Assembly (NCBI GenBank): GCA_013400975.1
Contig: WBMZ01011886.1
Location: 124,001-188,000, forward strand
Direction: 5' to 3'
DNA from: Atrichornis clamosus
Lineage: Eukaryota; Chordata; Aves; Passeriformes; Menuridae
Length of the DNA stretch: 64,000 nucleotides
Shown here: piece by piece, positions 1 through 11,487 of the stretch
Numbering within the stretch: position 1 is the stretch's first letter
Layout of the letters: the number at the start of each line of letters is the position of its first letter
Made by a program: the position numbers and the translations under genes
The notes under the pieces: generated by a model
Databases searched by the model: none
What the model was told of the DNA's origin: nothing
Seen by the model: only the letters and a program-made list of their open reading frames with translations

Positions 1-566
1 CTCATGGTTTGGCAAGATATTCTGTAGCAATATTGAACATGATAAATGTTACAAATATTCAAGACATTCAGAAAGCAGGTTTAGAGAAAAAGAAGTTCTC
101 TTTGTCTTCCCAGATTATGCACAATGATGACTAAGGTTTCTTATTTAATTCAAACCTGATGGCGGTAGGAGTTGTGAAGATACACTGTTTTCAAAGGTTT
201 AATATCACAGAGATAATTTCCATGTGGAGACTAATGGCTACTCCAGTAAATCAAGTAGGTTGGGACTCACACTGGTTATGAAGTCTGATATATGCATATT
301 ACCATTTTATGATTAAGACTCTATCTCAGAGACGCAAATATAAGTAAATGGAATCTAGTTTGCATTGGCTCCTATAAATCACCACTGAATTAGAAAAATG
401 TTCTTAAATACCTGTGATAGGAATGTGGAAAGTATTTCAGATTTTTTCTCTTTTACATAAAAAATTCACAATTAACAGATAAGCAAAGTCCTGTTATATA
501 CGAGTTTTAAAATTTTCCTTTCAGTGACTTGCTAAACGTAATCATGTTCTCATGTTCCTTATGCAG
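1..566 (+). other. SLC13A1: Intron of SLC13A1 (3' part)
   Basis: AT-rich sequence with no exon I can recognise. It ends in an acceptor AG at 565-566, preceded by a pyrimidine-rich stretch (around 516-560), directly before the first exon in the window. The donor of this intron lies left of the window. I could not place the preceding SLC13 exon here. Confidence 0.6.
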
Positions 567-728
567 GTTTCAAAACTTTCAGAGTGGGTAGCAAGTAAAT
601 TGACCCCTCTAGGATCGTTACCCTTGTGGCTGGTTATCCTGATATCATGCCTTATTGTCACTTCAGTAACAGAAGTAGCCAGCAATCCAGCTACCATTAC
701 AATCTTTTTGCCCATACTATCTCCTCTG
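567..728 (+). CDS. SLC13A1: SLC13A1 (Na+/sulfate cotransporter) antepenultimate coding exon
   Basis: This exon encodes 54 residues (162 bp, phase 0 at both ends) of a SLC13/DASS-family transporter. It is bounded by an acceptor AG at 565-566 and a GTGAGT donor at 729. SLC13A1 is a plasma-membrane, sodium-coupled sulfate carrier of kidney and intestine. The segment contains a hydrophobic helix (about residues 20-33) followed by TEVASNPATITIFLPI (residues 35-50). This corresponds to the second Ser-Asn-Thr-type substrate/sodium-binding signature of the family, with Ser and Asn at 681-686. The SNPATIT version, rather than the SNVATTT version of the citrate carriers, points to the sulfate-carrier branch (SLC13A1/SLC13A4). 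The downstream exons favour SLC13A1. About 450 N-terminal residues lie outside the window. Known: family function. Inferred: paralogue identity. Confidence 0.9.
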
Positions 729-3030
729 GTGAGTATAACAAAGGTTATTTTTAATCAGAATCTACTCTATCATCCATGTAAAAATACAGCTGCTCAAAGA
801 AGCAGTTTTAAAAAGTCTCCATAAAATACTTAATGGAGGTTTTTTGCTGTCCTGTATTGTGCATTGGATACTTGGTTGCTTTAGATATTTCTAAGAGATG
901 CTGAAAATTTAGAAAAATTAGGTGAATGTTCATGTCATGATTTAAACCCAGACAGCAATCAAGCCCCATGCAGCCACCCACTCACTCCCACACCAGAGGG
1001 ATCTGGGACAGAATTGGAAGGGGAATAGCCAGAAAACTCATGGGTTGGGATAAAGACAGTTTAACAGGGAAGGCAAAAGACACACATATGAGCTAAATAA
1101 AACAAATCATTAATTCACTGCTTCCCATGGCAGATGTTCAGCCAACTCCAGGAGAGCAGGACCCCATCACACGGAACAGTTACTTGAGATAACAAATGCC
1201 ACCACTCCAAACTCTCCCCACTCTGTGTACTGAGCATGATGCCATATTATGTAGAATATCCCTTGATCAGTTGGGTTCACCGGTCCCAACTGCGTCTCCT
1301 ACTAATTTCCCACATGACCCCAGTCTCCTCACCAGCATGGCAGTGAGTAAAGTAGAAAAGGCCTTTACTCTGTGTAAGTACTGCTAGCAGCAAGAAAAAC
1401 ATCACTATGTGGTCAACACTGTGTTCAGCACAAATCCAAAACATACTAGCCACTGTGAAGAAAATTAAGTCTACCTCAGAAGAACCCAGCACAGTTTAAC
1501 ATGTGAAAATCAATGCTGTTATTACTATTTGTGAATAGTTAAAGCTCTTAAAAGGACAGGTCTCTTAGGGCTTCTTCAAGACTTCAGCAAAAAGAGTTAA
1601 CACTGCAAGTTGTCAGCAAAGAGAAGAGAAGGCTAATAGATGTGCTTTACATGTAATTCTCATTTCTTCTGTCCTTAGCTCAATTCTGTTCTTTCTCATC
1701 TTCTTTATCAAAACATCTGATCATTTCTTCTTCAAAACTTACTGATTGTCTTCCAGTCTGTAGATTTTTCTCTTGGCCAGCCTTGACACATATTAATGCC
1801 TTTGCTCTCTCTTTCAACGAAATGTTAAGGCTCATTTCACAGAATCACAGAATCACTTAGGTTGGAAAAGATTTCTGAGATCTTCATATCCAAACGTTGA
1901 CTGACCACCACCTCGCCAACTAAACCATGGCACTAAGTGCCACATCCAGTCTTTTCTTAAACACCTCCAGGGATGGTGACCCTGCCACCTCCCGGAGCAG
2001 TCCATTCTGATGTTTAACAACCCTTTCAGTGAAGAAATTTTTCCTGATGTCCAACCTGAACTTTCCCTGGTGCAGCTTGAGGCCATTTCCTCTTGTCCTA
2101 TTGCTGGTTGTCTGAGAGAAGGGACCGGCCCTCACCTGGCTGCAGCCTCCTTTCAGGGAGTTGTAGAGAGCAATAAGAGCTCCCTTGAGCCTCCTTTTCT
2201 CCAGACTAAACACCCCCAGCTCCTTCAGCTACTCCTCTTAAGACTTGTGCTCCAGACCCTTCACCAGCTTCATTGCCCTTCTCTGGACTCACTCCAGTAC
2301 CTCAACGTCCTTCGTGTAGTGAGGGGCCAAAGATTGGACTGAATTCAAAGTGTGGCCTCACCAGTGCTGAGTACAGGGGGACAATCACTGTCCTGGTCCG
2401 GCTGGCCACACTATGGCTGATCCAAGCCAGGATGCCATTGGCCTTCTTGGCCGCCTGGGCACACGTTGGCTCATGTACAGCCACTGTCAACCAGCATCCT
2501 CAGATCCTTACCCACTAGAGAGATTTGCAGTCACTCTGCCCTGAGCCTGTGCCTCTGCACTGGGTGGTTGTGACCCAAGTGCAGGACTCAGCACTTGGTC
2601 TTGTTGAACCTCATACCATTGGTCTCAGCCTATCCATCCAGCCTGTCCAGATCCCTCTGTAGAGCCTTCCTACTCTCCAGCAGATCAACACTCCCACTCA
2701 CCCTGGTGTCGTTAGCAACTTTACTGAGGGTGCACTCTATCCCTTCATCCAGATCATTTATAAAGATATTGAACAGAATTGGACCCTTCATTGAACCCCT
2801 CTTATGTATTATATAAAAATTCAAATTTATCGTCTCTCTTGCAGTGCTTTTGCTCCTTGTGCCTGTGTAATAATTTTATAAAATGAGTTACCAAAAAAGG
2901 TGATTTCTCACTGTTTAAACTGGCAGTTCTATTCATGCTTCACTTGTGTTAATATAAGCAGTTTGTATTTCTGTATTTAATTTGGCAAATGCATCCCTTG
3001 ACAGCTGCACTGTCTTTTATTTTTTGGTAG
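729..3030 (+). other. SLC13A1: Intron of SLC13A1 containing an antisense CR1
   Basis: This 2302-bp intron runs from a GTGAGT donor to an acceptor AG at 3029-3030, with a T-rich tract before the acceptor. Nearly 1 kb of it (about 1837-2810) is an antisense CR1 fragment. The remainder (729-1836 and 2811-3030) shows no exon or repeat I can identify. Confidence 0.85.
1837..2810 (-). mobile_element. CR1 LINE fragment, 3' end with C-terminal reverse transcriptase
   Basis: Read on the minus strand, this is the 3' third of a non-LTR retrotransposon of the avian CR1 family. In order it shows the reverse-transcriptase block [15 protein letters not shown], the AKKANGIL...SALVRPHFE block (2302-2490), the [21 protein letters not shown] block and the [24 protein letters not shown] block (1920-2213), then the 3' tail. 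The plus-strand sequence starts with the repeated 'agaatcac' units typical of a CR1 3' terminus. The element is 5'-truncated at about 2810 and its frame is broken, so it is dead. The catalytic FADD box reads VAND (about 2706-2720), losing the first aspartate. It sits antisense in an SLC13A1 intron. Confidence 0.93.
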
Positions 3031-3168
3031 GCTGAAGCCATTCATGTGAACCCACTTTTCATTTTGATACCTGCTACCTTGTGCACCTCCTTTGCATTCC
3101 TGCTTCCTGTAGCAAACCCAGCTAATGCCATCGTATTTTCATATGGTCATTTAACTGTTATGGACATG
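3031..3168 (+). CDS. SLC13A1: SLC13A1 penultimate coding exon
   Basis: This exon encodes 46 residues (138 bp, phase 0 at both ends), preceded by a T-rich tract and AG at 3029-3030 and followed by a GTGAGT donor at 3169. Translation begins AEAIHVNPLFILIPATL and ends YGHLTVMDM. It contains a hydrophobic helix and the SLC13 signature ending NAIVFSYGH, a conserved loop near the binding site in this family. The motif reads LPVANPANAI, where as I recall the mammalian proteins have NPPNAI. The second proline position is Ala (GCT at 3121-3123), one base from a Pro codon. The exon joins cleanly to both neighbours in frame. The paralogue call rests on similarity recalled from the family, not on an alignment run here. 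Confidence 0.92.
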
Positions 3169-3266
3169 GTGAGTTTTAAGCAAAAGTGCTAAAGGGGAAT
3201 TTTGGCATTTAAAAAAATTTTCTTCAGTGTCTTGATGTATGTTTCTGCTTTCTTTTTTCTCTTTAG
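3169..3266 (+). other. SLC13A1: Short (98-bp) last intron of SLC13A1
   Basis: The intron has a GTGAGT donor and an acceptor AG at 3265-3266 preceded by a long T/C tract. It has no other content. At 98 bp it is close to the lower size range of functional vertebrate introns. Confidence 0.88.
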
Positions 3267-3407
3267 GTGAAAGCTGGCTTGGGCATTAACATCATCGGAG
3301 TTGCTGTAGTTATGCTTGCAATTATGACATGGATAGTGCCTATATTTGATCTCTATACTTACCCAAGTTGGGCACCCAACATTACATCAAATGGCACTGG
3401 GCTGTAA
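3267..3407 (+). CDS. SLC13A1: SLC13A1 terminal coding exon and stop codon
   Basis: This exon encodes the last 46 residues plus the TAA stop at 3405-3407. It forms the final transmembrane helix (NIIGVAVVMLAIMTWIVPIF, about residues 8-27) and a short extracellular tail, DLYTYPSWAP followed by NITSNGTGL. The combination TWIVP.FDLYTYPSWAP is what I recognise as the SLC13A1 C-terminus. The citrate and dicarboxylate paralogues instead end in FPDWA-type tails. Two N-glycosylation sequons lie in the tail (Asn codons at 3378-3380 and 3390-3392). This fits the known extracellular, glycosylated C-terminus of NaS1. A run of 13 A's starts within the stop codon (3406-3418), a place where read or assembly slippage would not alter the protein. 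Confidence 0.93.
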   Translation: MKAGLGINIIGVAVVMLAIMTWIVPIFDLYTYPSWAPNITSNGTGL

Positions 3408-4760
3408 AAAAAAAAAAATTCTTTCTTTTTTTCCCCACGTGGTGAGTCACTTAAAAATCTTTTTAGTCACCACAATGATAAGGATCTACATTACTATAAA
3501 TGCCGCATTTCACAGTCCCAGAGACTGATGATCCAGTCTGAGAGTCTAATCGGGAAGAGTGCTAGACGTTCTAAAGATCATAGTTAGATCAGGTTTCTAA
3601 TCTAGTTCAGTTAGTCTGAATTTTTATATCTTCATGTTTTGAAGGAAAAAGAGAAATGTGCATAGCCATTATCACTGGCAATTTGCCCCCATTCTCAGGG
3701 TGGCAGAGTAATGAAATTTAGATCTCTTTTTTTCAAATACAAATTCTTGCTATTACTTTTTTGGGGGTGGTCAGAGAGCATATTGGTTTTCTGTTTTCTA
3801 GATTCAAACTCTGAAACAGTGCTGATCACAAACAAAAGATCAGGCAGGGAACTGTCTTGAATACATAGTTTACAGACCTGACAAAAATGCACAAAAAATG
3901 GAGAAGAGCGGCATGATCACTTATGCAGCACTTTAGCTACTAAGCACCTTGTAACCTGGAAGGAGAATATATAAGCATATGTTTAGTCTACATCCTCCCA
4001 GGACCTCACTAAAATATGTTGTTGCTGTTGTAAAAAAATTTTTCTATGGATAGATGTGTATTGATAGATCTGAGTTGATCTATATAAATGGACACTAAAT
4101 TATCGTCACACCTCTCTGCCAAAAGTAGAGATATATCCCCTTGAGGAATGAAACCATAAGACAGTGCCAAAGATTTATCAGTCAATCTGTCAATCAAGCA
4201 CATCTTCACCAGGAGGCTCATGATCTCTACAGGACAGGTGGCAGTTTAAGGTTACTTGACTGTGTTATTACTGTAATATTCTAACCACAAAGCAGTGTAA
4301 TGTAGTTAGAATGTAAGTTAGAGTTAAAAGATATCTTCACATGATGTTCTATTTGTTTTTTACGTGGTTTTCCCCATAAGGACTAGAGCCTTACCTGTTG
4401 TGAAGACCCGTGATAATTTGTAAAGAGCATGTAGTTAGTAGTCTGAATGAAAGCTACATGATTTCAGCTTGGATCATGCCTTGGGACATCTGTATAATAG
4501 TTGTTAACATTAAACTGTCTTTTAAAGATAGTGAAAATTATCCATTTTTCTTAACAACAAACAACCAAAAATGCTTTTGTTTTTTGATTAATGGTTTACA
4601 TTTATTTTTAATAATGCATATTTAGAGGTGTCAGTCATGACTTCTATCATGCCAGATTGCAGTGTATAGCATTGTTGTATATGTAGTTTGTTTCCTGTAG
4701 CTATTACTTGCAGATTCAGCTGCAGTGAATTATTAAAGAGGCACTTTTTGTTAATGAATA
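3408..4760 (+). other. SLC13A1: Probable 3' UTR and 3' flank of SLC13A1
   Basis: No coding potential. No AATAAA signal was seen close downstream of the stop. ATTAAA variants occur at 4509-4514 and 4732-4737. The second is followed by G/T-rich sequence (about 4750-4790), which makes it the better candidate cleavage signal. The 3' end is therefore inferred, not shown. Confidence 0.35.
4732..4737 (+). terminator. Candidate ATTAAA poly(A) signal for SLC13A1
   Basis: ATTAAA with a GU-rich downstream stretch within about 60 bp. ATTAAA at 4509-4514 is the alternative. Choosing between them needs transcript ends. Confidence 0.25.
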
Positions 4761-5197
4761 GTTCTGTGTAAGTAATTGCTGTCTGTGCATGCCACCATGC
4801 TTTTAAGCCTGATTGAGGCTGCTATCTCAATTTTTTTGTACAGTGGTACTGTGACTGTCACTGGGGCAATCAGGAGCTGCCACTATACAAAAAGTGTTAA
4901 CTGATCCCCTGCAGTAATGATTATCATTACAGATATACAATACTTGGCTAAATGAAGTCAGGTACCAGAGGGAAATGCTTATGCAAGTAACTAATCCAAG
5001 ATACAAATCTTGGATTCTATCATATGGTATTTTCCTGGAACTACATGCAGTGCAGAAGCTCATGGCTTGTTCAGGCGTTTGGTCTTGCAGGCACAGGGAG
5101 GAGAACCGGGTAAGAGAGTGCTCTTACTTCAAGGTTCCCAGATATCACTTCCATTTGTCAGTAATTTCCTGACTATTCAAGAGCAGTGGAAACAGTG

Positions 5198-5405
5198 GAT
5201 TATAGAGTATTTCAAGTGGAAGGGATCTCAGAAGACTATCTCATCCAATCTCTTTCTCAAAGCAAGGTTATTACTCTAATCAGACCAGGTTGCTCCGGGA
5301 TTTGTCTAGTCATCTGGAAACCCTCCAACATGAATCTCAACATGTACGATTTCCCTGGCTAATGTTCTCCAGTGCTTTACCATCTGTGGTGAAATATTTT
5401 GTTAT
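5198..5405 (-). mobile_element. Old, diverged CR1 3' fragment
   Basis: The plus strand reads as a decayed version of the reverse-complemented CR1 3' end. There is a 'tatagagtatttcaagtgga' start, a 'ctcatccaatct' segment, 'accaggttgctccggg', and a 'ccagtgctttaccatctgtgg' segment matching the usual 'ccagtgcctcaccaccctc'. Divergence is high, so it is an ancient copy. The short frames over it are meaningless. Confidence 0.65.
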
Positions 5406-8400
5406 TAACCAAATGAACAACCATATTTATTTTAGGCTAATAGACTCATTATTCTCCCTTTTATTTGTGAGAGATTCGTTTCTATTTGTAAAACTGGGGG
5501 TTTTTTACTTTTAAATGAAACATGAAAAAGGGAAGACAGTCCTCTTTTCTGGCCTTACGTTCACCACTCCCAGTGGATGTGATATTTTCATTCTCCACAG
5601 ATCTGCCCTGCAAAGTATTATAATCATGTGGCAACTGTTGTTCAGCCAAAGGAAATTTGTTAACTGCTTCTGAGCTGCCCCTAAGTTTTATTAATGTTCA
5701 CAATACAAAATTCTCTGTTGTAACCTTAGCCTTGAATATGACAATGGGGTTCATGAACGCACTTCTCCATTAAATCAGGCTTTGACATTGGTATTCCCTT
5801 TTCAAGTTGCATATCTTCATGGAAGAAAATAACAATTTTGTACCATTTAAGAGAACTCTTCAAAAGTTGTCAACTATAACGAGTGATACAATTTTCAGTA
5901 TAAAGCTGAAGCTCAGTTTGTGCTGGATGATTTTCAGCTGTTCATTCTCTTTACTGTGTGACTTATTCATAGAATCATCAATAATATGACAACAAAGGCC
6001 TGTCATGTCTGAACCCTCACATAATTCAGACCACAGAATTTCCCTAAACTGTGTTTTCAGGACAGAAATCATGGTTAAGTGCCTTAGTAGACAAGAAAAA
6101 AGAGTCAAATTGTTCAAGGATGCACATTTAAAAACTATTTTCACTAAAATTGGTATATGCAGTGAATAATATACAAGTAGAGAAGGGAGAGAGTTATAAA
6201 GTAAAGAAAGTTGGTCATCTCTTGGACCATGTGTTTTTAATTTGTTGAAATGAAATGCAAATTGTATATAAACTGACTTTCAGTGACCAGCATCTTAATT
6301 GTGTCATAATGTACTGAATTAGTGACAAAAGTAAATATGCAAGCATGATGTTTTTGGAGACTGTATCCTGTTGTGAATAATCAAGTCAGTAGTAGTGGGA
6401 AAGTAGAGTCTCACCAGGATCTTTAACTTGTTTTGCTAGAAGTTTAAGAAATGGGTCAGACACAATCTTTGAGATTTTTTTGTTATTATTGCTAACTTAT
6501 TTTTAAAGCTTTTAGGAATTTTTACAGTAAAAATTAACAACTCTGCAGTGCAGGGATTAATATTACTGAAGCTTCCTCATCTGAGAGCATTGAAATGGAG
6601 GAAAAAGAATTTCAGAGTGTGGCTCTCTGGGTACTGAATGAGTGAATTTGGCTCTGACTGCAGGCACAGAGCAGCATGCTGACTACCAGCAGAAACACAC
6701 TCTTCTTATGTTGCTATTATATTCCTTGCTTTGACCAGGATTTGTGAGTATTGGGACAAATGGTGGAAATGCACCTATAATTATTTTAAGAGTTGATTAA
6801 TACATGATGACATGAACTATTTGTAAATTGCATTGTGCATAATTTCCATATAAAATAATGTTTTTTTTCTTTGTCTCAGATGAGTCTAATTAGTCTCTTG
6901 TAATAGTACATAAGTAATATTTATGACTTACTATTTATTTTTGGTCCCATTTCTGATGAATTAAAAGGAACTTTTGCCATGTACTTCACTGGGGATATGT
7001 GTCAGGTCTCTGTTCTCGTTTTCTATGGCCATGACGTATTTAATGTATTTTCACTTTGCTTTTCGCCAGAAACCACAAACCATGTGAACCCTGAAAAAAG
7101 CTTCTTGACCTTTCTATTTTACAATCAGACAGACATAAATCCCCTTATATACTTTTAAATTTAAATGGCACTGTTTGTTTACTGCCAGGGTCTTGCTTGT
7201 TTAAAACCAACCAGCCTATAGCCCAAGGGCTCACTGAGGAGCAACACAGCACAGCAGCTCAGGAAGAGTGTAGCAAAAAATCCCCACTTTATACCCTGGA
7301 TCTTACAACTTTTTGATTAGGTGTATATACTAAGCCACTTTGCATGTGAATAACAACAACAAAAATACTTCTGCATTATATGTGCAGCTGCTGGCAGAAC
7401 TGGAAGGCTTCTAGTGACCCTTTAGAAGTCCAGAAATCTAGTCCTGCCCCCTCTCCTGCCCTGCCCTTGGCAGCCCACAGCAGGATGCCACGTGCTCTGA
7501 TGGTGACACCCTGTTGCCCCAGAACACTTGGATATCCCCCAGTGGTCAGGTCTGCACACAAATCAGCTTGGCAGCTGTCAGTCAGAAATGATAACTTCAG
7601 TTATCAGCTTAGTTCTTTCTCTCTGCAAAGCTAATTTGATGATTCATAGTTTTAACAATCACTGAACTCTTGTCAGTGTTATTCCTTAATACTTTTGCCT
7701 TTTGTTTTTGGAAGGTGATGTATGTTATTTTACACGCACAATGTTCAATTTCTGTATAACTTTTCTTTACAATACCAATTTATTACTTTTAAAGAAATAT
7801 TTCCCAAATGCTGTACAGTCCAACATGTATTAGTGATAAACTAACAAGAGCTAAAATTGTGGTCTGCAAAGAAAACTTATTTGTTAATAACTGTGCTGGA
7901 GGTTTCTTAAACCTTTTTTATTGTTATATCTCAACACTTGATATACATGGCAGTGAAAGTACCTGCTGAGAATAATTTAAATTTGCTGGATATTGAAAAA
8001 GTCCACTTTAAAATAATTTAAATAGGAGAAAGATCTTTTAGCTTTAAAAAAGCATTTATTGTAAAAAATCTGCTCTCTGCCTGGTTCCTCTACAAACACA
8101 GAAAAAATATATCGCAATCTCAAGTTGTTTGGTTCTTCATTAAAAATTAGAAAACCAGAAAGCAATGCATATACCTATGCAAAATGGTTCCTCAGTGCCT
8201 GGTTTCTGATTCAGGAATAATCATTTTAGGTCAGGATGCTGGAACAGACCCACAAGGATAGGTGGAAGAGTCACTTCCAAGCATTTCATTTGGTCATTTT
8301 TCAGTGGAGAGCCTCAGATTCTGCCATCTTCAGTTGTGGCAAATGTGGAAACTTACGTGCAAATTTCAGATTGTTGTCATAAGTTGTCAAAATGTCCGTA

Positions 8401-9607
8401 CAAGATGTGGGATAAAAGGCACCACAAGAAGGCTAAAGAACCAGCAAGCTGATACACCCAAACCATCCAAAATAAAATTCTAATTAAAAGCATGGGCTTT
8501 GAAATTCTTGTTCTCAGGCGTCAATCCAAGAATGCTGCAGGGCATTTTTGTGCATCTTGCTTTATTCCTGTAGAGATTTCCATTTTCATTCTCCAACATC
8601 CTCTAATAACACCGGAAGCATGACAATTTTTTTGTGATCCTTCCTCAAATGCAGACTAATTTGAACCCACAGCTTTTACATCTCAAAACAGGGACCAGTG
8701 TTACCAGGATATGCATTCTCCAGGCAGACCTTACAGCCAACAGAGAAAAGTTCCTAAGGCCCCGAAAGAGAGCTTTAAGCACATAGCACTGGCAGTCAGG
8801 CAGGAGGGGAAGCTTTAGGTCTGGCAGCTGGGACCACAGTCACACCTTTGCCCTCTCACTCTAGTACCCCCTCTAAAGCACAGGAAGAGACATCCTGGGA
8901 AGCTGAGGAAAAGAATGACTTGCTGTAGCTGGGTTATGACATCATACCCCACAGAGAGACACAGGCACAGTGACATTCAGAGATGCCTAAATTAGGAATC
9001 AATTTGAAAAATCTGAGAGAGTAATTTAATATTTCCAGGACTAAGCAGGCAGGCAGATTCACAGATTTTTCTCTGAATATAATTCTTTAGGTAAATAATC
9101 ATGAAAAAAGAAGTCCAAAGCCTATGCTAAAATACAGATGGTTCTTTAGGCCAGGTGTTTTCTTTAAAAATAAAAAAAAAAAGGTCTTTTTATTATAAGT
9201 TGAACTTAATATTCACTGTGATTCAACAGGCTAAAAGGCTCAACCTTTATAGTACACAGAGCATCACTGAGGTAAGTTGTTTTCACCCTGAACATTGTAA
9301 TTCATGCTACGAGATGTCCATCTTCACCTGTGCTTATCATGAGTGTAGATAGCAAAGCAAGCATATGCACTAAAGCAACAAAACTTTAGCATTCCAGGCT
9401 AAGTAAGCCTGGAATAACTAAGCCAAAAGTATTTGATAGGTTTTACTATTTGGCTCAGCAGAAGTAAACAATGCTAAAGTCTCTTGTTTTTTGTAGCACT
9501 GGTTTGAATGCATAACAAATGGGAAAAGCATTTTCTGCTCTCCTAGATGATTTCTCTGAACAATTGTCCCTTTATGTTATCTTGAAAAGATCTGGCTCTT
9601 ATTGCTA
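5406..9607. other. Intergenic, no gene recognised
   Basis: AT-rich non-coding sequence downstream of SLC13A1. Open frames are short, overlapping and unlike any family I know. A moderately GC-rich patch at about 7385-7560 is open on both strands, which fits base composition rather than a gene. An AATAAA at about 8471 has no evident transcript unit. Confidence 0.6.
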
Positions 9608-9751
9608 AGAAATAAAAGAAGAATAAAAGAAGAAAAATAAGGAAATAATAAAGAATAAATAAAAAAAGAAGAAATAAAAGAAGAAAAGAAAACAAATGAG
9701 AAGGGCATGGGAGCAGGAAAGAAGGAGAGGAAGAGAGAGAGAGAAAGAAGC
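9608..9751 (+). repeat. Purine-rich (A/G) simple-repeat tract
   Basis: About 140 bp made almost wholly of A and G on the plus strand. It moves from AAATAAAAGAAG-like units to GAGAGAGAGA near 9736-9746. It is a decayed microsatellite and low-complexity homopurine tract. Confidence 0.85.
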
Positions 9752-11487
9752 TAACCTACAATCAGCAGTTCTGAGTCTCACCTTTCAAAACTGGTAATGA
9801 TCCATGTACAAGACTGACAACTTTTGCTGATATTCTTCATGAATTTGAAAGTTCAGTTTGCATAATATAAAAAACCATGTGGTGGCTAGTTCTTTCTTTA
9901 GATGCTATTATAAAGCACTGGAGGAGAAGGAAATGGATGGCATAGATAGTACCATAATTTTTCCTGTTATCACTGCAAAAGCAGATGGAGTTTTGCACCC
10001 ATTAAGAACAATTCTTCATTTTCAATAAGGCTTTAACCCTTTCTTGGTTACACTGCATATTTTCAGTGTAGCAATTACTGAACACGCAGCTTAGGCAGTA
10101 TCTCATGGGTGACATTTTTGAACACTGCTCTTGAAATTCTTAGGTGAGGAGTACTCTTCATGTATTAGTGGAATACGACTAAAGCCTTATAGTTAAAGCT
10201 GAACTTTCAGTGCCCTCTTACAGTCACTTACCCCGTTACTCTCAAGTTGTATTACACTTACAGAATGATTTTACAGACCATGGAGAAAAATAGATTGTAT
10301 TATACATGATGCTGACAAGGTCAATGAAGGTTATTATAGTAAGTTGCGAAGATCATTTTCTGCTTCTGCTACATGGCTATGATTGGACTAAATCACAGGA
10401 AATCTAAATCTCCTCCCAGCTAATCCAAGATGGAAATTTCCATCTGCTCTGATCCCCCTTTAAAAGCAGCAAAGCACAGTAGTAGACAGCTGATCTTGGT
10501 CCAGCCAAACAGGTCTCTTGTGTATAATGCTCCCTCAAACTGTGTCACATGCAAAGGTAGCTGAACGTTAGCTGGACCCTAGCCCAACCTCTTCCCATGG
10601 ACTTTACTTACATTGTCACCTGGGAGCACAGCTCCTGGGATTGCTCTGGAGGATGACTTCTGGCAGTGGATACCTGTACCAGCAGCTTACACTCCAAGGA
10701 GGCATCCTCAGCTTGGTTCAGCTTGTACAACAACCTCCAAAATGAGTTGTTGACCTCAGCAAATCTTGGGTCTTCTTCCTTGTCCATATCTGGGAAATGT
10801 CAGGCTATCTCTGTTTTGAAGACACTGAGGTGTTTTCCTGACAAGTAAATAGTGTTAACAGAAAAGAAAACAATACTAAAAGAAAACAGTAGTACTAATT
10901 ACTGCTAGCTACTGTATTGTGTAGGGCCCTAGCAAAATTGTGAATGTTCTTTTACGTTAGCAAAGCAAATGAAAGTAAAGAACCTTTTCAGAAACTGGTG
11001 ACAGACAACATTAATAGAAGTTTAGAGTTATTTAGCAGTGATCAGAGCTATAGGATATCCCACTCATTTTACTCACAAGAATAGCTGTAATCCCTTGCAG
11101 AGTGATTACCAAAGGTTGTGAGCCATATCCTGCTGAAATCCATTTGTAAATAAAATTCATACACTTTTCCTACATAAATAAAATCACATCACTTAATTAT
11201 GGTTGCAAATTAAATAGAACTGTTTCCCCAGATATGTGCTCCCCTAGGATAAAATGATGCCTCTCAGCAGGACCATACAATGAATTGCCAGCATTCTATT
11301 GGCTTCTGTCTTAATTGTGAAAGTAGGTAAATATTGATTGGAATGTGGAACTGGTTTGGGCATTTTTTCATATTTTCCTGTGGCTACTAATACCTCAAAG
11401 TATAGCAATAGCAAAATAGTTTTGTAGCTACTTATTACTACAGATTCAAAGGGGAAATATTTCTTTGTAATTTTGATTATAGCCAAT
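9752..11487. other. Intergenic, no gene or repeat recognised
   Basis: Only short chance frames. Nothing further was identified before the LTR that begins at 11488. Confidence 0.55.

Noticed and set aside
1196..1492. Possible extra SLC13A1 exon within the long intron
   Set aside because: The flanking exons join in phase without it, and its translation has no SLC13 similarity.
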